A DNA stretch of 15,084 nucleotides from assembly GCA_964365765.1 (NCBI GenBank), contig CAYIRB010000021.1, positions 1-15,084 on the forward strand, in the 5' to 3' direction. The DNA is from CALRGE01 sp964365765 (lineage in GTDB: Bacteria; Patescibacteriota; Gracilibacteria; UBA1369; 2-02-FULL-48-14). Shown here piece after piece: positions 8,282 to 14,613 of this stretch (the first letter of the stretch is position 1; every line of letters begins with the position of its first letter). Position numbers and translations under genes: made by a program. The notes under the pieces were generated by a model. The model was not told where the DNA came from, searched no databases, and saw only the letters and a program-made list of their open reading frames with translations.

Positions 8282-8303
8282 AAAAATTCAGGAAAAATTC
8301 AGG
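8282..8303 (+). repeat. 11-bp tandem duplication
   Basis: AAAAATTCAGG occurs twice head to tail (8282-8292 and 8293-8303) in the gap between the purine operon and recA. No function is evident; it may be a slippage duplication or a paired binding site about 50 bp upstream of the recA -35. Confidence 0.8.
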
Positions 8304-8354
8304 ACTTCCGCACTAAAATCCTTTATATGTAAAGCGTGATTTAGCAAATACGTA

Positions 8355-8383
8355 TTGACGGTGAGCGCGCGCTCACCTAACAT
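8355..8383 (+). promoter_or_regulatory. recA promoter
   Basis: TTGACG (8355-8360), a 17-bp spacer and TAACAT (8378-8383) form a near-consensus sigma-70-type promoter. The expected transcription start is near 8390, giving a leader of about 28 nt before the recA ATG at 8418. The second half of that leader is nearly free of G and has no Shine-Dalgarno. Confidence 0.75.
8360..8377. promoter_or_regulatory. Perfect 18-bp palindrome in recA promoter spacer (putative operator)
   Basis: GGTGAGCGCGCGCTCACC is a perfect dyad that fills the spacer between the -35 and -10 of recA. With no loop it is unlikely to be an RNA hairpin and looks like a dimeric repressor site. recA is classically repressed by LexA, but this sequence matches neither the CTGT-N8-ACAG nor the GAAC-N4-GTTC box. 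The regulator is unknown. Confidence 0.65.
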
Positions 8384-8388
8384 AAGGT

Positions 8389-8419
8389 CACATCACATTT
8401 ATTCTTATCCACATCACAT
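8389..8419 (+). repeat. Direct repeat CACATCACAT in recA leader
   Basis: CACATCACAT is present at 8389-8398 and 8410-8419, a 21-bp period (two helical turns). The second copy runs into the recA start codon. It may be chance, a binding site for a regulator, or a translational element. Confidence 0.7.
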
Positions 8420-9458
8420 GACAGACGCAAAAGAAACAAAAGCGAAAGCTTCTCCGCTTAACGAAGAGAAGAAAAAGGCCATCGAGCTTGCCATGGCGCA
8501 AGTTGAAAAAAACTTCGGCCTCGGTTCGATTATGCGGCTTGGCGAATCCAAGCACATGGACATAGAAACCGTATCAAGCGGTTCGCTTTCGCTCGATCTC
8601 GCGCTTGGCGGAGGAGTGCCAAAAGGCCGAATCGTTGAAATTTACGGTCCGGAAAGTTCCGGTAAAACGACTCTTACGCTTCATATAATTTCCGAGGTGC
8701 AAAGAGCGGGCGGACAAGCCGCTTTCATTGACGCGGAGCACGCGCTCGATCCCGCTTACGCGAAAAGAATAGGTGTCGACATAGACAATCTTCTGCTTTC
8801 GCAACCCGACACCGGCGAACAGGCTCTCGAAATTACCGAAACTCTGATTCGTTCAAACGCCGTTGATATTATTGTCATCGACTCCGTCGCGGCGCTCGTG
8901 CCGAGAGCGGAAATAGAAGGCGACATGGGTGACCCGCAAATGGGTCTTCAGGCGCGTTTGATGAGTCAAGCTCTTCGAAAACTTACCGCCGCGATCAGCA
9001 AATCGCACTGCACGGTGATTTTCTTGAATCAGCTCCGCATGAAAATCGGCGTGATGTTCGGCAATCCGGAAACAACAACCGGTGGACAGGCTCTCAAATT
9101 TTACTCCTCCGTTCGAATGGAAATCCGAAGAATCGGCGGCATTGAAGACAGCACGTCCGCGGAAAAGTCCTCTGTCGGTAACAGAGTTCGCGTTAAAGTT
9201 GTCAAAAACAAAGTCGCGCCTCCCTTCAAAACAGCCGAATTCGATATCCTCTTCAATGAAGGAATTTCCAAAGAGGGCGATATTCTTGATCTCGCGACAA
9301 AATACGAATTTATACGAAAGGCAGGCGCTTTCTACAGCTATGGTGAGGTAAAACTCGGCCAGGGCCGTGAAAACAGCAAGTTATTTCTGAAAGAAAATAA
9401 GAAAATGGCGAACGAACTTGATAAATTGGTCCGAGAAAAAGTGAAATCTTTACAGTAA
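8418..9458 (+). CDS. recA: Recombinase RecA
   Basis: A 346-residue RecA, full length for the family, which forms filaments on single-stranded DNA, exchanges strands and triggers SOS cleavage. Walker A is GPESSGKT (77-84). DAEHALDP (105-112) and IIVIDSVAALVPRAEIEG (151-168, Walker B area) follow, and loop L2 reads GNPETTTGGQALKFYSSVR (215-233). I chose the ATG at 8418 over an upstream TTG because the latter lies inside the -35 box and MTDAKETKAK begins the usual lysine-rich N-terminus. It ends 1 nt before recX. It has its own promoter with a palindromic operator candidate, and no Shine-Dalgarno. Confidence 0.98.
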   Translation: MTDAKETKAKASPLNEEKKKAIELAMAQVEKNFGLGSIMRLGESKHMDIETVSSGSLSLDLALGGGVPKGRIVEIYGPESSGKTTLTLHIISEVQRAGGQAAFIDAEHALDPAYAKRIGVDIDNLLLSQPDTGEQALEITETLIRSNAVDIIVIDSVAALVPRAEIEGDMGDPQMGLQARLMSQALRKLTAAISKSHCTVIFLNQLRMKIGVMFGNPETTTGGQALKFYSSVRMEIRRIGGIEDSTSAEKSSVGNRVRVKVVKNKVAPPFKTAEFDILFNEGISKEGDILDLATKYEFIRKAGAFYSYGEVKLGQGRENSKLFLKENKKMANELDKLVREKVKSLQ

Positions 9459-9459
9459 T

Positions 9460-9942
9460 ATGAGCGATAGCATGTATCGAAATCTCATGGAGTATGCGCT
9501 ACGCGTCCTGGCAATGCGGGCGCATACTTCCACGGAGCTTAGACAAAAATTACGTACACACGCGGAGCGTAAGCGGAGCGTGCTTACTAACGAGCTCGAA
9601 GAACAGGTTTTAAATCGCCTGATCGAATTAAAACTTATAGATGATGAGGCTTTTGTGCGCCGCCAAATCGAGACTGCTCAAACTTTTCGTCACGAGGGCC
9701 TTTTCAAAGTCGCGCATAAACTTCAAAACAAAGGTATTCCTTTGGAAGACACAAAAAAGCTTTGGTCGGCCACAGGCATTTCCGAACTGGACATCGCCGC
9801 CGCGTCCCTCGGCAAAATCGCCTCGAAAATCTCCAAAATTCCCAAAGAAAAACGCTTCGAAAAACAAGCGAGATACCTTGCCGGCCGAGGCTTTTCACCG
9901 GAAACAATCTATAAAGTCCTCAGGCGATCAGAATTGCCATAG
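9460..9942 (+). CDS. recX: RecA regulator RecX
   Basis: A 160-residue RecX-type protein made of three-helix repeats: YALRVLAMRAHTSTELRQKL (about 12-31), LNRLIELKLIDDEAFVRRQI (about 51-70), and later KVAHKLQNKGIPLED and RYLAGRGFSPETIYKVLR. RecX binds the RecA filament and limits its growth and activity. The gene begins 1 nt after recA TAA, so the two form one transcription unit; MYRN at residue 5 is an alternative start. Inside it a short repeated sequence (GCGGAGCGT twice, 11-bp period, 9562-9581) encodes the basic segment HAERKRSV. Its 3' end overlaps the convergent phosphatase gene by 23 nt. Confidence 0.88.
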   Translation: MSDSMYRNLMEYALRVLAMRAHTSTELRQKLRTHAERKRSVLTNELEEQVLNRLIELKLIDDEAFVRRQIETAQTFRHEGLFKVAHKLQNKGIPLEDTKKLWSATGISELDIAAASLGKIASKISKIPKEKRFEKQARYLAGRGFSPETIYKVLRRSELP

Positions 9943-10831
9943 TCTTATCATCCCCCGAAGGGAACTTCAGAAACGCATGGTACAAGGATTCATACAGTGT
10001 CTCACCCGTATCCATTATTTTGCCAACCATTTGAATAAACTCCTCCGCGTTCTCAACTTGCCCGCGACCCAAAAGGCCATCGCTTATCAAAACCAGCACG
10101 TCGTCCGGCATGACACTTTCATGAAATAATCTCATTTTTTCAAGTTCGAGACTCATGTTCGGTGTAACCTGCGCAGGACATTTTTCTTTGGACGCGTAGC
10201 TTTTCATCGCTCTGCCTTCCCTGAAAATTATATAGGCCCCTGATCCGAACATTCCTATATCGGCATTTCCGCCGTTTACGACCATAAAACTCAAGGTGCT
10301 CGATCCGTAAGCATGTTCGCGCGCCGCTTTAGCGGCGGGGTTGCCCCCAAAAAGTTGAATTTAAACATTTGTGAACAGCAGTTGCAAAATCCGTAAATCA
10401 AATTTAACCGCCACATCCAAATGTACTTCACTCAAAATACCGCGCATTGTTTGTTCATCGATACTTTTGCCTCCCAGTCTCTGCAAGGCGTCAATCGTTT
10501 TATGAGTGACAAGATTCGCCACGCTTTGTGATGCGACGGCGCAACTTACCCCGTCGGCCACGACCGCTTTTTTAATTCCTTCGCCTATACTGAGACATCC
10601 GTAATCCTGACACTTATCCAAACCCACACCATGCCCTGCCAGTCTGACCATTACACATCTCTCCGACTCGTCATACACACAATCCTCAGTCATGTCACGG
10701 CGGCTGACGATTTGAGCGCCTCGCACTTCACATTTGTCCCCATCAATACAGAAAATCGGATAATACTTCGGCAGGGCGGTCACCCTTTCCGCCTCAAAAA
10801 ACGACGCCTCATTCTCATGCGATGATTCCAT
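9920..10831 (-). pseudogene. PP2C-type serine/threonine phosphatase interrupted by in-frame TAA
   Basis: Read from ATG 10831, the frame gives 156 residues, a single TAA at 10363-10361, then in the same frame 146 more residues to TGA at 9920. PP2C features lie on both sides. Before the stop are QDYGCL (D76) and VVADGVSCAVAS (D93-G94), which are metal-binding motifs; after it are GSSTLSFMVV, DDVLVLISDGL and GDDKTMAIL, which are the core strands and the other metal Asp residues. The stop falls in a linker, and neither piece alone holds a full active site. PP2C phosphatases remove phosphate from Ser/Thr proteins; no partner kinase is in view. This may be a fresh nonsense mutation, a sequence error, or readthrough. 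The start was chosen because TATAGT lies 6 nt upstream; the open frame further up lies antisense to nusA. Confidence 0.75.
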
Positions 10832-10837
10832 ATTCGC

Positions 10838-10867
10838 ACTATACGCTTGCGGATAAAGCTCTTTCAA
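10838..10867 (-). promoter_or_regulatory. Promoter of phosphatase gene, probable leaderless start
   Basis: On the minus strand TTGAAA (10867-10862), an 18-bp spacer and TATAGT (10843-10838) are followed by six bases and the ATG at 10831. A transcript would begin at or near the start codon. It overlaps the nusA promoter on the other strand. Confidence 0.6.
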
Positions 10868-10875
10868 GCTACAAT
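10847..10875 (+). promoter_or_regulatory. nusA promoter
   Basis: TTGCGG (10847-10852), a 17-bp spacer and TACAAT (10870-10875) form a plausible sigma-70-type promoter with start near 10882 and a leader of about 46 nt. It is interleaved with the divergent phosphatase promoter. Confidence 0.5.
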
Positions 10876-10888
10876 CGGCACATAAATA

Positions 10889-10907
10889 CAGCATTATTAA
10901 AATGCTG
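10889..10907 (+). other. Stem-loop in nusA leader
   Basis: CAGCATT (10889-10895) and AATGCTG (10901-10907) form a 7-bp stem with a 5-nt loop. There is no U-run after it, so it is not an intrinsic terminator. It could take part in NusA autoregulation, but this is speculative. Confidence 0.45.
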
Positions 10908-10927
10908 AGCTTCTTAAACACAATAAA

Positions 10928-12196
10928 ATGTTCGACCATTTCTACTCCGCGGTAAAACAACTCTGCGACGAAAAAAAACTTCCCGAGGAAGTCATAATTG
11001 ATATCGTAAAAGCGGCTTTGCGCACAGCTTACAGGAAGGATTACGGCAACAAAGAACAAAATATCGACGTTGTCATCGATCCGAAATCCGAAAGCGTATC
11101 TCTGTTTTTGGTCAGACAAGTGGTGGATAAAGTCGAAGATGCGGACGGGCAAATCTCTCTTGAAGACGCGAAAAAACTCAACAAAAGTATCAAAGTCGGT
11201 GAAGAAGTTCGAATGGATGTAACGCCCCTTTCTTACGGACGAATCGCGGCCCAGTCGGCGAAACAGGTGATTATTCAGAGAATTCAAGAAGCGGAACGCG
11301 ACACAATGTACGAACTTTTCAAAGATCGTGAAAACGAACTCGTCAACGCGCTCGTTCACCGAGTCGAACAAAACAGTGTTTATCTTGAACTTGGAGGAGT
11401 GACGGCGCTTCTTCCCGCGAATGAACAAATCCCGACCGAACGTTATTACGGCGGACAAAGAATCAAATTGTATTTGGACAAAGTGATTAAAACCACGAAA
11501 GGCCCGCAACTTTTGATTTCGAGAACACACCCAAAGCTGGTTGGAAAACTTATGGAACTCGAAATTCCGGAAGTAAAGGCCGGAACGGTTGAAATCAAAG
11601 GCGTGGCTCGTGAACCCGGAGTTCGTTGCAAAGTCGCCGTTAGTTCGAAAGACGAACAAGTTGACCCGATTGGAGCTTGCGTGGGCCAAAACGGAGTGCG
11701 CGTTCAAAGCGTCACGCAAGAACTTTCCGGCGAAAGAATAGACATCATTCCTTGGAGCGCGAACCCGAAAGAATTCATCGTCGAATCTTTAAAACCCGCG
11801 AAGATTTCCGGTATCGAAGTTAATGACACCGAAAGACGCGCCAAAGTCTACGTGAATCAGGATCAGCGAGCTCTCGCCATCGGCAAGGGAGGACAAAACG
11901 TTCGCCTCGCTTCAATTTTGACGGGTTGGGAAATCGATATCATGGATTCTGTTGACGCGCCGGTCACGGTTGTCAAAACCGGTCCCGTGCAAAAACCGGC
12001 CGTGCCGGCGAAAGCTGAAATAATAATGGTTACCAACCTCGGACTTCCCGAAGAAATTGTCGCAAAACTTTCCGCGGTAAATCTTGAACAACTTGAACAG
12101 TTGAAGGGACTTAGCAAGAAGGACTTTATGTCCGTTGAAGGTATAACGGAGGAAGAAGCGGCTCAAATTGTGGACGCAGTCAAGAAGTCTAAATAA
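10928..12196 (+). CDS. nusA: Transcription termination/antitermination factor NusA
   Basis: A 422-residue NusA that binds RNA polymerase and nascent RNA to tune pausing, termination and antitermination. The domain order is complete: an RNAP-binding N-terminal domain (about 1-130); an S1 domain (about 136-200, with VYLELGGVTALLPANEQIP); KH1 with GQNG (253-256) after VDPIGACV; KH2 with GKGG (319-322) in ALAIGKGGQNVRLASILTGW; then a short linker and a C-terminal helix-hairpin-helix region (about 363-420, with LKGLSKKDFMSVEGITEEEA). The start MFDHFYSAVKQLC is family-like. The usual neighbours rimP, ylxR and infB are absent: a phosphatase gene lies upstream, divergent, and a membrane protein follows on the same strand. 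No Shine-Dalgarno precedes it. Confidence 0.97.
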   Translation: MFDHFYSAVKQLCDEKKLPEEVIIDIVKAALRTAYRKDYGNKEQNIDVVIDPKSESVSLFLVRQVVDKVEDADGQISLEDAKKLNKSIKVGEEVRMDVTPLSYGRIAAQSAKQVIIQRIQEAERDTMYELFKDRENELVNALVHRVEQNSVYLELGGVTALLPANEQIPTERYYGGQRIKLYLDKVIKTTKGPQLLISRTHPKLVGKLMELEIPEVKAGTVEIKGVAREPGVRCKVAVSSKDEQVDPIGACVGQNGVRVQSVTQELSGERIDIIPWSANPKEFIVESLKPAKISGIEVNDTERRAKVYVNQDQRALAIGKGGQNVRLASILTGWEIDIMDSVDAPVTVVKTGPVQKPAVPAKAEIIMVTNLGLPEEIVAKLSAVNLEQLEQLKGLSKKDFMSVEGITEEEAAQIVDAVKKSK

Positions 12197-12202
12197 ATTC
12201 AA

Positions 12203-12232
12203 TTGTAAAATCCCGTGATTACCGTGTAAATT
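12203..12232 (+). promoter_or_regulatory. Promoter of membrane-anchored gene, probable leaderless start
   Basis: TTGTAA (12203-12208), an 18-bp spacer and TAAATT (12227-12232) lie just after nusA, with exactly six bases between the -10 box and the ATG at 12239. Confidence 0.5.
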
Positions 12233-12238
12233 GTGGCT

Positions 12239-12808
12239 ATGCGCAAATCAAGCTCATACATTATATACGCGATAATTTTGGTCCTCTTCATCGCGGGAGC
12301 CGCGACTTACTACAGCGGAAATCCGATTTTACAGGGCAACATTGATAAGATTTTCAAAAGCTCCGACATCACTTTTGAAATAAGCGAAGATTCCAACGCA
12401 TCCACGCAACCCGGACCGGACGACTCCGTGCTTTTGGCGCGCTTCAAACTTAAATCCGACACCGACATCAAGCTGAACAATATACAAGTGAACTTGAAAA
12501 ATAACGCCATAACCGCGCAATACGTGGACTATTTATATTTGAAATTTCCGTCGAATAAATATCAACCGAAAGACCTTACAGCCTACTCAAAGATAAAGTG
12601 GAGCGCGAACGCGCCGCGTTTTAACGGCTTGAACCTGCAAGTCTCGGCCGACAGCGAAGACGTGAGAATCGAACTTTACGCGAAACTTAAATCAAACGCC
12701 GTCCCGGGCATGATACAGCTCATTTTTGAAAGCTTCGGCTATCTGGACGCGATATCCAGCGTTGTCAAAACCGCGGAGGTCAATTACAGCTCCGAAAACA
12801 TCCTGTAA
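12239..12808 (+). CDS. Membrane-anchored exported protein, unknown function
   Basis: A 189-residue protein with one N-terminal membrane helix (about 8-26: IIYAIILVLFIAGAATYY) and an extracytoplasmic part rich in alternating beta-type sequence, such as ADSEDVRIELYAKL. There is no lipobox or cysteine and no recognised family. A GTG at 12233 is an alternative start, but the ATG at 12239 has the TAAATT-N6 promoter fitted to it. It lies between nusA and a PilB/GspE ATPase, about 50 bp before the latter, so it could be a minor pilin-like or secretion-apparatus accessory protein; the N-terminus lacks the type IV pilin cleavage motif (G/A-FxxxE), which argues against a true pilin. Confidence 0.75.
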   Translation: MRKSSSYIIYAIILVLFIAGAATYYSGNPILQGNIDKIFKSSDITFEISEDSNASTQPGPDDSVLLARFKLKSDTDIKLNNIQVNLKNNAITAQYVDYLYLKFPSNKYQPKDLTAYSKIKWSANAPRFNGLNLQVSADSEDVRIELYAKLKSNAVPGMIQLIFESFGYLDAISSVVKTAEVNYSSENIL

Positions 12809-12836
12809 AGGTCTGGCATTTAGGGTCTGAATCTGG

Positions 12837-12855
12837 TATAATTACTGGATAAATT
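12837..12855 (+). promoter_or_regulatory. Promoter region of the secretion/pilus ATPase gene
   Basis: Two candidate -10 boxes are present. TATAAT at 12837-12842 preceded by TGG (extended -10) would give a start near 12849. TAAATT at 12850-12855 lies exactly six bases before the ATG at 12862 and would give a leaderless mRNA. No strong -35 is visible. Confidence 0.55.
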
Positions 12856-12861
12856 TATCTT

Positions 12862-14613
12862 ATGGCGGACAAAGACTTTGTAACCAGTCAAATCAAGACG
12901 GATTCACATGTGCAGATGGCCGCTTCAACCGGCGAATCTCCGCTGACTTCGATCAATCGTGATTTTGAAGAACGGGCCGCTCAAGAACGCGCCCAACAAA
13001 TGGGGATGAATTACATCGATATCGAAAAAATTCATATCAACCCCGACCATCTGAAAGTATTGGATGCCGCGGAAGCCAGAAAAGGCTTTGTGATTCCATT
13101 CTTCAAAGTCGGCAAAAAAATTCGCCTCGCTTTGGTTCATCCCACAAGTCCGGAAGTTCTGGACATAATAAAAAAACTCAAGGCCGATGGTTACGCGATC
13201 AACGTGAATTTGGCGTCCCAAGTCGGTATGGAAAACGCGCTTAACGCTTACGACAATCAACAAATTATAGCTCCCATTACGACCGAGAACATAATCGAAG
13301 AATCGGCGATTGAAAGTTACCAAAAGGAAATAGAAAGTCTGAGCGCCCTCCATGACAAAATCCAAAACGTAACTTCAGAAGAAGCGCTCAACTTCATAAA
13401 CGTCGGAGCAATAAAAACCGGCGCTTCCGACATCCACTATCAACCTGAAGAAAAGCGTGTAGTGGTTCGATTTCGAATAGACGGAGTTCTTCAGCAAGTT
13501 CTCGAACTCGACATGAACACATACGGCTATCTTTCCAACCAATTGAAATACAAATCCGGAATGCGCCTGAACGTTACAAATGTTCCGCAAGACGGACGTT
13601 ACTTTTTCAAAATAAATCAGCGCAAAATCGATGTACGTGTTTCTTCCATTCCGACCGAATACGGCGAAAGTTTTGTTTGCCGACTTCTAGACTCCGCGAA
13701 GAAAAGTCTTCATTTTGAAGAGATGGGCTTTGAGGAACGCAATCTGAAAATTCTGAACGACTCGCTTGGAATTCCAAACGGAATGATTCTTGTCACGGGA
13801 CCCACGGGTTCCGGTAAAACGACCACGCTTTATTCCTTGCTCGACAAATTCAATTCGCCCGAAAATAAAATAATTACCCTCGAAGACCCGATCGAATATC
13901 ACCTCCCGAATATCACGCAAAGTCAGATAAATGAAAAACGTGGCTACACCTTCGGCGCGGGCCTCCGCGCGATTCTCCGCCAGGACCCCGACATCGTTAT
14001 GATCGGTGAAATACGCGACCTTGAAACCGCGGAAACCGCCGCGCAAGCCTCGCTTACCGGTCACATAATGCTTTCAACGTTGCATACGAACAGCGCCGTC
14101 GAAACCGTTCCGCGTCTTTTGAACATCGGCCTGAAACCATTCATGATAGCGCCGGCTTTAAACAGGGTAATCGCGCAACGCCTTGTTCGAAAAGTCTGTT
14201 CTTTCTGCGTCGAACAAAAGCCCGTAACCGAAGCCGAAAGAAAAGTCCTTGAAGTCGCAATCGCCGAAATTATAAAAGTTTCCCCGGAATTGAAAGTTGC
14301 GATTCCCGCGACTTTACCGCACGCGCCGGGTTGCGACAAATGCAGCAACACGGGTTATTTGGGTCAAACCTGCATCGCCGAAATGTTCATAAACGACGAC
14401 GAACTTAAAGAACTGATTCTTGCCGAAGCTTCCGCGTCCGAACTCTTCAAACACGTCCGTGCGAAAGGCATGCTCACAATGAACGAAGATGGAATTTTGA
14501 AAGTCCTGCGCGGCATAACAACCATTCAAGAAGTGGAACGAGTAACCGAAAACAAACCCGAACCCGACACTTTTATAAATCCACCCGATTCCAACTCGGT
14601 CAAGGCGGCGTAA
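12862..14613 (+). CDS. Type II secretion / type IV pilus assembly ATPase (GspE/PilB family)
   Basis: A 583-residue hexameric traffic ATPase that powers pilus or pseudopilus assembly at the inner face of the membrane. An N-terminal MshEN/GSPII_E-N type domain spans about 35-135. The N2 domain with GASDIHYQP (187-195) and RFRIDG (203-208) comes next. Walker A is GPTGSGKT (313-320), EDPIEY follows (341-346), Walker B is IVMIGEIRD (378-386), and the His box is LSTLHTNSA. Near the C-terminus the zinc-binding CxxC pairs Cys446/449 and Cys491/494 mark assembly ATPases (PilB/GspE) and separate it from the retraction ATPase PilT. No other pilus gene except possibly the upstream membrane protein is in the window. 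Its 3' end overlaps dprA on the opposite strand by 88 nt. Confidence 0.93.
   Translation: MADKDFVTSQIKTDSHVQMAASTGESPLTSINRDFEERAAQERAQQMGMNYIDIEKIHINPDHLKVLDAAEARKGFVIPFFKVGKKIRLALVHPTSPEVLDIIKKLKADGYAINVNLASQVGMENALNAYDNQQIIAPITTENIIEESAIESYQKEIESLSALHDKIQNVTSEEALNFINVGAIKTGASDIHYQPEEKRVVVRFRIDGVLQQVLELDMNTYGYLSNQLKYKSGMRLNVTNVPQDGRYFFKINQRKIDVRVSSIPTEYGESFVCRLLDSAKKSLHFEEMGFEERNLKILNDSLGIPNGMILVTGPTGSGKTTTLYSLLDKFNSPENKIITLEDPIEYHLPNITQSQINEKRGYTFGAGLRAILRQDPDIVMIGEIRDLETAETAAQASLTGHIMLSTLHTNSAVETVPRLLNIGLKPFMIAPALNRVIAQRLVRKVCSFCVEQKPVTEAERKVLEVAIAEIIKVSPELKVAIPATLPHAPGCDKCSNTGYLGQTCIAEMFINDDELKELILAEASASELFKHVRAKGMLTMNEDGILKVLRGITTIQEVERVTENKPEPDTFINPPDSNSVKAA

Noticed and set aside
8269..8307. 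Possible terminator stem AAGTC/GACTT after the purine operon
   Set aside because: Only 5 bp of pairing across a large loop and no U-run; not a convincing intrinsic terminator.
8123..8332. Plus-strand frame overlapping the small gene after purQ
   Set aside because: It overlaps a better-placed frame at 7981-8241, has no motif, and runs into AT-rich intergenic DNA.
9562..9587. Short repeat and stem (GTAAGC/GCTTAC) inside recX
   Set aside because: It lies in coding sequence, is short, and encodes a plausible basic segment of RecX; no evidence of an inserted element.
10928..11719. Long minus-strand open frame continuing upstream of the phosphatase start, antisense to nusA
   Set aside because: It mirrors the certain nusA gene, has no family resemblance in that part, and the phosphatase has a better start at 10831 with a fitted promoter.
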